A stretch of DNA of 17,158 nt from CATJXY01 sp964623925. Lineage in GTDB: Bacteria; Bacillota_I; Bacilli_A; Erysipelotrichales; Erysipelotrichaceae. The translations under genes and the position numbers were made by a program. The notes below the pieces were generated by a model. It saw only the letters and a program-made list of their open reading frames with translations, searched no databases and was not told the origin of the DNA. Below, piece after piece: positions 1-6,649 of this stretch (its first letter is position 1; each line of letters starts with the position of its first letter). Location of the stretch: contig CAZUVT010000028.1 of the NCBI GenBank assembly GCA_964623925.1, forward strand, positions 1-17,158, given 5' to 3'.

Positions 1-256
1 CTACTTCAATAATCGAATCTTCCGGATGGAACAAGCGATTCGCTTTTTTATATGGAGCTTGCACACGATTCACATTCTGAACACAGGTGAAACTCTTGAT
101 CCAGTTCACATCCAACTCTGTCGTATCTCCGACAAGCCCCATTACGATATAGCTTTCTCCTTCTGAGTAATTGATTTCAACTCCCTTTTCACTCAATTGT
201 TTCTTTAAGCGCTCAATCTCACTTTTTTCGGAACCTTTTTTTACTGTAATAATCAT
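1..256 (-). CDS. aroF: 3-deoxy-7-phosphoheptulonate (DAHP) synthase, type I-beta, 5' end only
   Basis: This is the first 85 codons of a minus-strand gene that continues past the left edge. The protein begins MIITVKKGSEKSEIERLKKQ and has APYKKANRLFHPEDSIIEV near residues 67-85. Both stretches match the N-terminal ferredoxin-like domain and domain junction of type I-beta DAHP synthases of the Thermotoga/Bacillus kind. The enzyme condenses phosphoenolpyruvate and erythrose-4-phosphate, the first step of the shikimate pathway. In family members this N-terminal domain can bind tyrosine for feedback inhibition. The catalytic barrel lies outside the window. The ATG (256-254) has a strong GGGAGG site just upstream (265-270). 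It sits 18 nt after the U run of an attenuator-like terminator, with a Tyr/Phe-rich leader peptide further upstream, so tyrosine control at both RNA and protein level is plausible. The sequence match is clear; the regulation is inferred. Confidence 0.9.
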   Translation of the reverse strand, partial: MIITVKKGSEKSEIERLKKQLSEKGVEINYSEGESYIVMGLVGDTTELDVNWIKSFTCVQNVNRVQAPYKKANRLFHPEDSIIEV

Positions 257-273
257 TTTCTTTTCCTCCCTGT

Positions 274-305
274 AAAAAAATAAAACATCAATTTGACTTG
301 ATGTT
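274..305 (-). terminator. Attenuator terminator upstream of aroF
   Basis: A perfect 8-bp stem AACATCAA (305-298) / TTGATGTT (291-284) with a 6-nt loop is followed by TTATTTTTTT (283-274) on the minus strand. It ends only a few nt before the aroF ribosome site. It therefore lies inside the aroF leader rather than at the end of a gene, as expected for a conditional terminator. Confidence 0.75.
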
Positions 306-312
306 CCTATCT

Positions 313-356
313 CTCAATATAACTGAAAAACCCAAGGGATTCTTGGTTATATTGAG
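313..356 (-). promoter_or_regulatory. Anti-antiterminator-type nested hairpin in the aroF leader
   Basis: On the minus strand, CTCAATATAAC (356-346) pairs perfectly with GTTATATTGAG (323-313). Nested inside, CCAAG (346-342) pairs with CTTGG (336-332). The segment CTTGGGTT (336-329) can instead pair with AACATCAAG (305-297), the left arm of the terminator, with one bulged A. The two pairings are mutually exclusive. A ribosome stalled on the Tyr codons (374-366) would reach the left arm at about 356-352. That would free the 336-329 segment to form the antiterminator. Confidence 0.55.
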
Positions 357-398
357 CTATTCGCAATAATAATAAAATGACCGATTAATTTGTGACAC
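357..398 (-). CDS. Tyr/Phe leader peptide of the aroF attenuator
   Basis: A 13-codon reading frame (GTG start 398-396, TAG stop 359-357) encodes (M)SQINRSFYYYCE: one Phe codon followed by three consecutive Tyr codons (TTT TAT TAT TAT at 377-366). It has its own ribosome site, AAGGAG (412-407), 8 nt before the GTG. The stop codon directly abuts the left arm of an 11-bp hairpin. A terminator hairpin with a U run follows, and then aroF. This is the classic layout of ribosome-mediated attenuation, as in the trp, his and pheA leaders of enterobacteria, with codons matching the end products of the aromatic pathway. No functional protein is expected: the act of translating it would be the signal. 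The reading frame and codon run are seen directly; the function is inferred from the layout. Confidence 0.72.
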   Translation of the reverse strand: MSQINRSFYYYCE

Positions 399-418
399 AA
401 AAATCACTCCTTGAATAT

Positions 419-503
419 AGAATACATGAAAAACAAAGAAATTACAAGTAAAAAACATGATTTCAGAGCATTTACATTTTAATGTCTATTTCAAATCGAT
501 CAA
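419..503 (-). promoter_or_regulatory. Candidate promoters for the aroF leader
   Basis: Two minus-strand candidates are visible. One is TTGATC (503-498), 16 nt, TAAAAT (481-476), which would give a leader of roughly 210 nt before aroF. The other is TTGTAA (447-442), 17 nt, TATTCT (424-419), but it would start the transcript almost at the leader peptide's ribosome site. The first fits translation of the leader peptide better. The region also has to hold the divergent promoter for the gene at 531, for which I see no convincing -35/-10 pair. Confidence 0.35.
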
Positions 504-530
504 ACATACGCTTAATCATGGAGGAATAAT

Positions 531-1595
531 ATGAATCATGATCTAATTCAATTTAGAAGAGAGCTTCATCAGCTTGCCGAACTTTCCAATCAGGAATTTA
601 AAACCAAAGAATATCTTTTAACTAAATTAAGATCCTGTCCTTGCAAGATGATTGAACTTCTGGATACGGGACTCTTGGCTTTTTTTGATTTTCACAAACA
701 AGATTCCATTGCCTTGAGGTGTGAAATGGATGCTTTGCCCCTTGAAGAGAAAACAAGGGTGAATTATGAATCTAAACAAAAAGGAGTCATGCATGCATGC
801 GGACATGATGCTCATATGGCCATGCTTCTTCAAATCGCCATGAATCTCTCAAAATTAAATTCCTGCCCGCATAATATCTGTCTGCTTTTTCAACCTGCTG
901 AAGAAACAGAATCGGGTGCACAAAGAATCATGGAACAGGGCCTTTTAGAATCCTACAACATCAAACAGATCTATGCATTGCATCTCAATCCTGAAATTCC
1001 GTTTAAGGCACTGGCTTACAAGTCTGGTCCCATGATGGCAGCCGGATTAGAGCTGAATATTGAAATTAACGGAAAAAGTTCTCATATCGCCCATAAAGAG
1101 AAAGGAAAAGATGCCCTGGCTTGCGCCTGCAGCGCATTAAATGAATGGTTGAGTCTTCCTCAACAGGATTTTCTCTGCCATTTCGGTCATCTCTTGGCCG
1201 GAACAGTTCGAAATGCAGTCGCACAAAAAGCACTTTTGCAAGGAAGCCTGCGTACTTATGAAGAGGTAAAACAAAATGAAGTACTGATCAAACTCTGTGA
1301 GATCTTTCAAAAACATTGCGATCGGTACGGATGCACCTTTTCCTTAACGACATCCAAAGGATATCCCGCTTTGATCAATCATGCCCTTCCCTGGCAGGAT
1401 CCTGAAATCACTCTTTTAGATCAAGCCAGCTGGATGTGTGATGATTTTTCTTATTATACTCAAAAAATCAAAGGGACTTATCTTTTTTTAGGTCTTGGCA
1501 TCGAACAGGATCTGCACAGCTGTACATTTGATTTCAATGAAGAAGTTCTTCAAAGCGGAGTTGATTTCTATATGAAATGCATTGACAAGGGATAA
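531..1595 (+). CDS. M20-family amidohydrolase, possibly N-acetyldiaminopimelate deacetylase
   Basis: This is a 354-residue zinc hydrolase of peptidase family M20 (amidohydrolase/hippurate hydrolase branch), with no signal peptide, so cytoplasmic. Visible motifs are RCEMDALP (63-70), HACGHDAH (88-95, metal ligands C90 and H92), FQPAEE (120-125), ALHL with H151, the MCDDFSYY segment (302-309) and DLHS with H329. Length and motifs suit the N-acetyldiaminopimelate deacetylase subgroup of lysine synthesis (B. subtilis YkuR, 374 aa). Other N-acyl-amino-acid hydrolases look the same at this level, and no dap gene lies nearby. GGAGGA (520-525) lies 5 nt before the ATG. The gene diverges from the aroF leader and has no terminator before the next small gene, so the two may share a transcript. 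Family assignment is firm; the substrate is not. Confidence 0.85.
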   Translation: MNHDLIQFRRELHQLAELSNQEFKTKEYLLTKLRSCPCKMIELLDTGLLAFFDFHKQDSIALRCEMDALPLEEKTRVNYESKQKGVMHACGHDAHMAMLLQIAMNLSKLNSCPHNICLLFQPAEETESGAQRIMEQGLLESYNIKQIYALHLNPEIPFKALAYKSGPMMAAGLELNIEINGKSSHIAHKEKGKDALACACSALNEWLSLPQQDFLCHFGHLLAGTVRNAVAQKALLQGSLRTYEEVKQNEVLIKLCEIFQKHCDRYGCTFSLTTSKGYPALINHALPWQDPEITLLDQASWMCDDFSYYTQKIKGTYLFLGLGIEQDLHSCTFDFNEEVLQSGVDFYMKCIDKG

Positions 1596-1657
1596 AAGCC
1601 TATCCCAAATCCTTCTTCTCTCATACCTTATTAGTACAGAAAGGGGCTAATGACACG

Positions 1658-1936
1658 ATGGGAATGCCACAAATTCAAGCAAGCGGAACAACAAGAGCAC
1701 AGGCAATCAACGATCTAATCGTTTCGATTGCACTGGAAGAAGCCGCATTATCACATATAATCAACGCGGAGGGTGAGAAACTGCAAAAATTTGTCGCCAT
1801 GGATCTGAGCTACAATCAGCTTTTGGAGGCAAACAATTCAATAAAAGATTTAATGGCAGCGGCATGCTGCATGGAAACAGCTTTAAAAGATACCCTTGAA
1901 TCCATCTTTGAAGAAATTCATCGATCCTCCTATTAA
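1658..1936 (+). CDS. Small protein with the SIALEEAALSHIINAEGEKLQ signature
   Basis: A 92-residue protein with no signal peptide or membrane span. Residues 18-45 read like a short conserved block (DLIVSIALEEAALSHIIN, then AEGEKLQKF) that I recall from Firmicutes proteins of unknown function. Some of those carry collagen-like repeats or sit on spore or exosporium surfaces. Here the block stands alone, without collagen repeats. The C-terminal half (about 50-90) is predicted helical (NSIKDLMAAACCMETALKD) with a Cys-Cys pair at 69-70. AAGGGG (1641-1646) lies 11 nt before the ATG, and a second Met follows at codon 3. It lies 62 nt after the M20 gene and ends at a strong terminator. Its role is unknown: the spore-surface link is from memory of the motif, not from this sequence. 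Confidence 0.6.
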   Translation: MGMPQIQASGTTRAQAINDLIVSIALEEAALSHIINAEGEKLQKFVAMDLSYNQLLEANNSIKDLMAAACCMETALKDTLESIFEEIHRSSY

Positions 1937-1938
1937 AG

Positions 1939-1975
1939 AAACAGTTACAGACTTTTCGATCTGTAACTGTTTTTT
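1939..1975. terminator. Bidirectional rho-independent terminator
   Basis: A 13-bp stem AAACAGTTACAGA / TCTGTAACTGTTT (1939-1951 / 1960-1972) with an 8-nt loop is followed by T's to 1975 on the plus strand and by TTTCTTT on the minus strand. It separates the converging 92-residue gene and msrA, and its right edge overlaps the msrA stop codon. Confidence 0.9.
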
Positions 1976-2456
1976 ACTTGAAAAAGCAACCTCCGATATG
2001 ACAATAGCCATCCGGATTCTTCTCTAGATATTTTTGATGATATTCTTCTGCTGGGTAGAAGCATTTCAGTTCTTCCACTTCAACGACGCACGGTTTTTCA
2101 AGCATCGAGGCAACTTCATCATAGACTTTCTGAATGATCGACAGATCTTTTAAATCTTCATAATAGATTCCGGTTCGATAAGAAGTTCCTTCATCTTCCC
2201 CCTGACGATTCAAAGATGTCGGATCGATCACTTTAAAATATAAATCCAAAATTTCTTCCAAAGAAATGACCGCTTCATGATAAAAGACTTCAACAACTTC
2301 TGCATGTCCGGTTTTCTGACTTTTCACATCCGGATAAACCGGATTTTCCGTAAATCCATTGGCATATCCGACCGTTGTTTTCTCGATGCCTTCAAACTGA
2401 TCCAGATATTTCTGAAGCCCCCAGAAACAACCTCCGGCCAAAACGATCTTTTTCAT
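1974..2456 (-). CDS. msrA: Peptide-methionine (S)-S-oxide reductase MsrA
   Basis: A 160-residue cytoplasmic enzyme that reduces the S-epimer of methionine sulfoxide, free or in proteins, with thioredoxin as electron donor. The hallmark GGCFWG sits at residues 8-13 with catalytic C10. GYANG (30-34), HAEVVEV (51-57) and DPTSLNRQGEDEGTSYRT (78-95) are the other family blocks. C152 (GYCHI) and C157 near the C-terminus are candidate resolving cysteines. There is no MsrB domain fused. The ATG is 1 nt after the stop of the MYG1-family gene, and AAAGGATTAAG supplies the ribosome site, so it is translationally linked as the last gene of the map-pheA-MYG1-msrA operon. It ends on the bidirectional terminator. 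Confidence 0.95.
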   Translation of the reverse strand: MKKIVLAGGCFWGLQKYLDQFEGIEKTTVGYANGFTENPVYPDVKSQKTGHAEVVEVFYHEAVISLEEILDLYFKVIDPTSLNRQGEDEGTSYRTGIYYEDLKDLSIIQKVYDEVASMLEKPCVVEVEELKCFYPAEEYHQKYLEKNPDGYCHIGGCFFK

Positions 2457-2457
2457 C

Positions 2458-3324
2458 TTAATCCTTCTCTTTCTTTACTTGATTTTCTTTTTGATAGATT
2501 TCTCTTGCGATCTTGCAGGCTTTAATGCAGTCTTCAACTGTTTGACAGGTGATCAAAAACCGGCCATTGTGTGCAAAGCACATCGTTTCGACTCCGCTCA
2601 GCTGCGGGAGAAGTTCATATTCCTGTCCGGCCCACTCAGCCGGGAAAGGGATTTTTGTATCCGAAACATTTTTCAAACTCTTGGGTACGGTCTGAGCACA
2701 ATATCCACCGCGCATAGATGGGAAAACAATGAATTCTGCTTCACCTGGAACCACGGTCTCCATCCAAGGTACATATCGATCCAACACAACGATCTTATCT
2801 TCCATTTTTTCAACTTTTTCTGCCATGATCTTCTGTGCTCTGCGATTGGCATTCATTGATCCGATTGCCCTTTTCAAAATCACTTTTGCAATTTCAACTG
2901 CTTCAAAAAAAGCTTCATTTTCCTCTTTTTCTTCATCAAAATAAGGATTCATGGTTGCGATCATCTCACAGATTTCATCATGACCGCCCAAATTATCAAC
3001 TTTATCAAGGGGTTCAATAAACCGTTTATCAAATTTTTCCACATCTTCTTCTGCTACCAGACGTGAGCCGAATTCTCTCCATAATAAACCGAAAGAAGCA
3101 TATGGAATTCCATTGGGACGAACAGCGCGATCGCTCTGATGATGATCAAATCTTCCTCTTCCCAAATCATAGACGATGCCATCAAAATCTTCGGGAACTT
3201 TCATTCCTCGGCTTACCTGAAATTCTTCACCGAACAGCAATTTGCATAAAGCCGTAGAAAATACATCATCCGCATGAAAGATCGTGCTGTGAGTGAATCC
3301 TCTTTTAAACGTTTCCTGATTCAT
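2458..3324 (-). CDS. MYG1 / UPF0160 family metal-dependent protein
   Basis: A 288-residue protein of the MYG1 family, which is related to DHH phosphoesterases. Eukaryotic MYG1 has been described as a 3'-5' RNA exonuclease; bacterial members are poorly studied. Visible family motifs are THSTIFHADDVFSTAL (11-26, with H17, D19 and D20 likely binding metal), DGIVYDLGRGRFDHHQ (48-63, the DHH-like HH pair at 61-62) and RPNGIPYASFGLLWREFG (69-86). The first 290 residues are the usual full length in bacteria, so it looks complete. No signal peptide is present. AGGAG lies 8 nt before the ATG, inside the 3' end of pheA, and the gap to pheA is 3 nt. The lysine-rich tail (KENQVKKEKD) is unremarkable. The family call is solid; the in vivo substrate is unknown. 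Confidence 0.88.
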   Translation of the reverse strand: MNQETFKRGFTHSTIFHADDVFSTALCKLLFGEEFQVSRGMKVPEDFDGIVYDLGRGRFDHHQSDRAVRPNGIPYASFGLLWREFGSRLVAEEDVEKFDKRFIEPLDKVDNLGGHDEICEMIATMNPYFDEEKEENEAFFEAVEIAKVILKRAIGSMNANRRAQKIMAEKVEKMEDKIVVLDRYVPWMETVVPGEAEFIVFPSMRGGYCAQTVPKSLKNVSDTKIPFPAEWAGQEYELLPQLSGVETMCFAHNGRFLITCQTVEDCIKACKIAREIYQKENQVKKEKD

Positions 3325-3327
3325 AGA

Positions 3328-4407
3328 TTATTCTCCTAACTTCTTATAACAACCAATCGTACGAAGACTGATGCAATACTTTTGAAGTTCATTCAAACAT
3401 TCCTTTGTCTTTTCATCTTGGATATTACCGATGATTTCAACATAGAAATAGTACTGCCAAGGAAGTGAACGCATCGGCTTTGACTTGATGCTTTCCATGT
3501 TGAATCCATAGCTTCCGATTATGTTGATGATCTTGGCAAGACTTCCGGCATCATGCTTGACTGTAAATAACAGGCTGAAGCGATTTCCTTCTTTCGGTTC
3601 ATCCAGTCCGATGATGATAAATCGTGTCGTATTATCCTTAGAAGTATTGATATCCGGACAAAGAACATCTAAATCATAAAGTTCTGCGACTTCCTTGGAT
3701 GCAATTGCCGCCAGTCCCTTTTCCTCGCTCAATGAAACATATCGGGCTGCCAAAGCTGTATTGGCATAAGGAATCAGTTCAAATCCTCTGCCATTTAAAA
3801 ACTCTGCACATTGCCAGAAAGACTGATCTTTGGAATACACCTTCTTGATTTCTTCCAGCTTTGTTCCTTTCTTAACGATCAGATTCTGAGAAACCTTCAG
3901 ATCATAAATTCCCTGAATCATGCATTTCTCATGCTTATAGATCAGATCCAGAACTTCGCCGACTTCTCCGGCATAGGAATTTTCAAACGGAACGACACCA
4001 TAGTGGATCTCTTTATTTTCAACAGCTTTGAAAACTTCTTCAAAAGAATCATACTTGACTTCTTCCGCATGGTCAAATAGTTGCCGCAAAGCGATATGAC
4101 TGAAAGCACCTTCTACTCCCTGATAACCTACTTTATCATGGATAATGAAAGTATTCTGATATTCTTTGGAGACATCCATAAAATCTTGCAGCAATTTGCG
4201 ATAATAAGGGACATACTCCTGATTTTTGATCAGATTGCAATTGCGATCAAGCACTTCTTTTTCTCTGGACGAATCAAAGATGGGCATCTTGTTTTCCAGC
4301 TTATATTCGATCACGCCTTTCACTGCATCCATCCGCTGTTCAAATAATTCAGCAATCTGCTTATCTACTTCATTGATTTTCTTTCTTGCTTCTTCTAATT
4401 TATTCAT
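3328..4407 (-). CDS. pheA: Bifunctional chorismate mutase / prephenate dehydratase with ACT domain
   Basis: A 359-residue P-protein. Residues 1-85 are an AroQ-type chorismate mutase (INEVDKQIAELFEQRM, conserved R25 and the K/R-rich helix). Residues 92-268 form the prephenate dehydratase domain (VGYQGVEGAFSH at 93-104, VVPFENSYAGEV at 138-149, catalytic TTRF at 260-263). Residues 278-355 are an ACT domain for phenylalanine feedback (AGSLAKIINIIGSYGFNMES). The usual ESRP effector motif reads KSKP (308-311) here, so the feedback site may be slightly altered. The enzyme converts chorismate through prephenate to phenylpyruvate, the phenylalanine branch. AAGGATGG lies 8 nt before the ATG. It is second in the map operon, 19 nt after map and 3 nt before the MYG1 gene. 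It carries no attenuator of its own, unlike aroF. Domain order and motifs make this call firm. Confidence 0.95.
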   Translation of the reverse strand: MNKLEEARKKINEVDKQIAELFEQRMDAVKGVIEYKLENKMPIFDSSREKEVLDRNCNLIKNQEYVPYYRKLLQDFMDVSKEYQNTFIIHDKVGYQGVEGAFSHIALRQLFDHAEEVKYDSFEEVFKAVENKEIHYGVVPFENSYAGEVGEVLDLIYKHEKCMIQGIYDLKVSQNLIVKKGTKLEEIKKVYSKDQSFWQCAEFLNGRGFELIPYANTALAARYVSLSEEKGLAAIASKEVAELYDLDVLCPDINTSKDNTTRFIIIGLDEPKEGNRFSLLFTVKHDAGSLAKIINIIGSYGFNMESIKSKPMRSLPWQYYFYVEIIGNIQDEKTKECLNELQKYCISLRTIGCYKKLGE

Positions 4408-4426
4408 AGTTCAATCCATCCTTAAA

Positions 4427-5254
4427 TCAATATGCGATGATTTCTGCACCTTCTTCTGTTACTAAAACCTGTATTTCCCATTGAGCACTGTCTTTTCCAT
4501 CCATAGTATAGATGGTCCAGTTATTGGAAGAATCGATATAGATTTCAGCTTTCCCGGCATTGATCATGGGTTCGATCGTGAAGATCATGCCCGGCACCAT
4601 CAACATGCCGGTATTTCTGCTTGTCGTAAACCCGACCCACGGATCCTCATGAAATTCCACGCCGCAGCCATGACCGCCGACTTCTTTGACGACACTATAT
4701 CCATTAGCTTTGGCATACTCATTTACTGCTGCCCCGATATTTCCGATCGGAGTCCACGGCTTGACTTCTTTCAAGCCCAATGAAACACACTGTCTTGTTA
4801 CTTCAACAAGCTTTTTTCTTTCTTCGCTTACCTCTCCGATGCAGAACATTCTGGATGAATCGGAATAAAATCCGTTGTAGATCGTAGAAACATCAACATT
4901 GATGATATCGCCTTCTTTTAAAATGATCTGATCCGATGGGATTCCATGACACACTGCACTATTAATCGAGGTACAGCAGCTTTTCGGAAATCCCTCATAT
5001 CCCAATGGAGCAGGAATTCCTCCTAAATCTGTAGTCTTTTTATAAACCAGCATATCAATTTCATTGGTACTCATTCCGGCATGAAGATGCTCAGCCACAT
5101 AGTCCAAAGCTGCAACATTGATCGCTGCACTCTTTTTTATTGCCTCGATCTGCTGAGGCGTTTTGATTAACAGCTTATTTGGAACTAAAAAACCACGAGA
5201 ACGATATTCCGCCATTTTTTTGAATATTTCATTTTTTTCATGTTTGTTTTTCAA
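4427..5254 (-). CDS. map: Type I methionine aminopeptidase with short N-terminal extension
   Basis: A 275-residue metallo-aminopeptidase that removes the initiator methionine from new proteins. The five metal ligands are all visible: D121 (NVDVS), D132 (YSDSSR), H195 (GGHGCG), E228 (TIEPM) and E260 (AQWEIQV). H103 sits in VCHGIP. Residues 1-30 are a charged extension (EYRSRGFLVPNKLLIKTPQQ) not present in the roughly 250-residue B. subtilis enzyme. The segment around the last ligand is WEI rather than the usual FEH. The gene starts with TTG at 5254-5252, preceded by AGAAGGCG; the next in-frame ATG (codon 14) has no ribosome site. It heads the operon map-pheA-MYG1-msrA and is driven by the extended -10 promoter at 5282-5310. 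This may be one of several MetAPs in the genome. Confidence 0.93.
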   Translation of the reverse strand: MKNKHEKNEIFKKMAEYRSRGFLVPNKLLIKTPQQIEAIKKSAAINVAALDYVAEHLHAGMSTNEIDMLVYKKTTDLGGIPAPLGYEGFPKSCCTSINSAVCHGIPSDQIILKEGDIINVDVSTIYNGFYSDSSRMFCIGEVSEERKKLVEVTRQCVSLGLKEVKPWTPIGNIGAAVNEYAKANGYSVVKEVGGHGCGVEFHEDPWVGFTTSRNTGMLMVPGMIFTIEPMINAGKAEIYIDSSNNWTIYTMDGKDSAQWEIQVLVTEEGAEIIAY

Positions 5255-5281
5255 GTCTTTCGCCTTCTTTTCTATGACGAT

Positions 5282-5310
5282 ATTATATCAAATTTGACTT
5301 CTCTTGAAAA
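5282..5310 (-). promoter_or_regulatory. Promoter of the map operon
   Basis: Minus-strand TTTTCA (5310-5305), 17-nt spacer, TATAAT (5287-5282), with TG one base before the -10 (5290-5289). A 39-nt block covering it (5278-5316) recurs with 34 identities at 6617-6655 upstream of the next gene. Confidence 0.7.
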
Positions 5311-5312
5311 GA

Positions 5313-5362
5313 AGAGAGCCTTTCTATTCACCAAAAGCAGATCAGGCAAATCCGGGTTCTCT
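5313..5362 (-). terminator. Weak terminator after the glycoside-hydrolase-like gene
   Basis: On the minus strand AGAGAACC (5362-5355) pairs with GGCTCTCT (5320-5313) except for one mismatch. TCTTTT follows. The left arm overlaps the upstream gene's stop codon. The loop is long (about 34 nt), so this is only a possible terminator. Confidence 0.35.
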
Positions 5363-6536
5363 ATTTTCTGAACAAAGATATGATCTTTTCCAAATTTTCG
5401 ATCGGTGCTGATAAGATATCCCAGGCTAAAACCATTCCTTTAACCGGAAGTTCAGAAAGCATTTCAACATTTTCCTGAATATAATCCGGTGTGGTTTCCG
5501 CAATATCCGCGATTCTGTTGACCTCGATGCCCGGATACAGACAGGCTCCTTCATCAGCCAGCATAATCAATTCCTTCTTCACAAATTCCCGATCAAACGG
5601 AGTGTCCGATTCATAATTTATTTCCAAGAGTTCATAAAACTTTTCATTTTCCGACCCTATCAAGGTTTCTTGTAAAAGCTGTTCGCTTTCCCATAGAAGA
5701 CCTGCCGGAGCTTTGGTTATGCGATACATCATCGGCTTTACAAAATCCGCCATTTTTGCCAGCTCTGCAACATCTTGTCCCGAAAAATAAGCGGTAAAAG
5801 GAGAAAAGGTATCCAATCCGACTTTCAATCCTCGGCTCCTCATTTCTTCTATTATGTTTTTCAAATATTGACTGATCTTTTTTTGCTTATACGAGAAAAA
5901 CTTCTCCCATATCGGATTTTCAAACAAATATTTCCCATGTTCATATTTCTTGATCCCTAAAGGAGAGTGCTGATAACTTTCCTTCCCCAGTCGGATCTTT
6001 TTCATCTCCCTCACAAGTTCTTCTGCAGAGATTCCTTCTTTCTCATAATCCAGACGGCATTGTGGACAAAAACAATTGAAGACCCCGCTTTTTCCATTGG
6101 AAAAAGATCCATAGCGGATTTTATCCAAAAAGACGCCGTCAAATGGTATCTTGGAAAAATATTCGTCATAGATTTCTAAAAATCCTTCAAAATTTTCCAA
6201 TTGATTTGGGCAGTAAAATTCAAAATTTTCTCCATCTTTTAATTGAAACGACGTCACTTCTTTTCCTTCATCATCAATCAGACGCTTGACCGGTTTTAAA
6301 AGTCCCGTTTCCGAAAGTACCGGCAGCCACAAAAAAACTTCACATCCATAAGGCTTGACGAAGTCGATGATTTTCAAGTAAAGATCTGATTTTATCGACC
6401 AGCCGACAATGAGCCTTTCTACAGTTATCTGTTGAAGCAGAGGCTCCAAAACTGCCCGTACCCGTTCAAATGAAGGAGCCTCTTCCAAATATCCTCCCGC
6501 AAAAATCTGCAAACTGATCTTTTTCTTATCCATCAT
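5361..6536 (-). CDS. Glycoside-hydrolase-like TIM-barrel protein, function unknown
   Basis: A 391-residue soluble protein with no signal peptide. Its pattern resembles putative glycoside-hydrolase-like barrels. PFDGVFLDKIRYGSF (131-145) looks like a beta-strand bearing catalytic Asp. RGLKVGLDTFSPFTA (235-249) and ADFVKPMMYRITKAPAG (263-279) look like later barrel strands, and ACLYPGIEVNRI (331-342) and KGMVLAWDI (366-374) close the barrel. An unusual CFCPQC cluster (C155, C157, C160) follows the first Asp strand and could bind a metal. The first Met (6536) is only 4 nt from GGAGGA (6546-6541). The second Met at 6533 has the better 7-nt spacing and may be the real start. Two extended -10 promoters lie upstream (6568-6576 and 6621-6649). 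The gene is alone between terminators. I do not recognise a named enzyme; the fold call is moderate and the substrate unknown. Confidence 0.55.
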   Translation of the reverse strand: MMDKKKISLQIFAGGYLEEAPSFERVRAVLEPLLQQITVERLIVGWSIKSDLYLKIIDFVKPYGCEVFLWLPVLSETGLLKPVKRLIDDEGKEVTSFQLKDGENFEFYCPNQLENFEGFLEIYDEYFSKIPFDGVFLDKIRYGSFSNGKSGVFNCFCPQCRLDYEKEGISAEELVREMKKIRLGKESYQHSPLGIKKYEHGKYLFENPIWEKFFSYKQKKISQYLKNIIEEMRSRGLKVGLDTFSPFTAYFSGQDVAELAKMADFVKPMMYRITKAPAGLLWESEQLLQETLIGSENEKFYELLEINYESDTPFDREFVKKELIMLADEGACLYPGIEVNRIADIAETTPDYIQENVEMLSELPVKGMVLAWDILSAPIENLEKIISLFRK

Positions 6537-6620
6537 TCATTCCTCCGACCTTTTTCTATAAATCTATATCATATCAGACTTCCTCATCCAAAAGAAAATC
6601 ATAATCTTTTCCATGCCGCT

Positions 6621-6649
6621 ATTATATCAAATTTAACTTTTCTTGCAAA
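6621..6649 (-). promoter_or_regulatory. Promoter of the glycoside-hydrolase-like gene, near-copy of the map promoter
   Basis: Minus-strand TTTGCA (6649-6644), 17-nt spacer, TATAAT (6626-6621), with TG at 6629-6628. Spacer and -10 are almost identical to the map promoter. A second extended -10 (TGATATGAT, 6576-6568) lies closer to the gene. Confidence 0.65.

Noticed and set aside
257..480. T-box riboswitch for aroF
   Set aside because: The conserved T-box bases (AGGGTGGNACCGCG) are absent; the leader has a Tyr-rich peptide and simple hairpins instead.
2479..2859. Plus-strand frames opposite the MYG1 gene
   Set aside because: They are antisense shadows of a strongly supported gene, without ribosome sites or family motifs.
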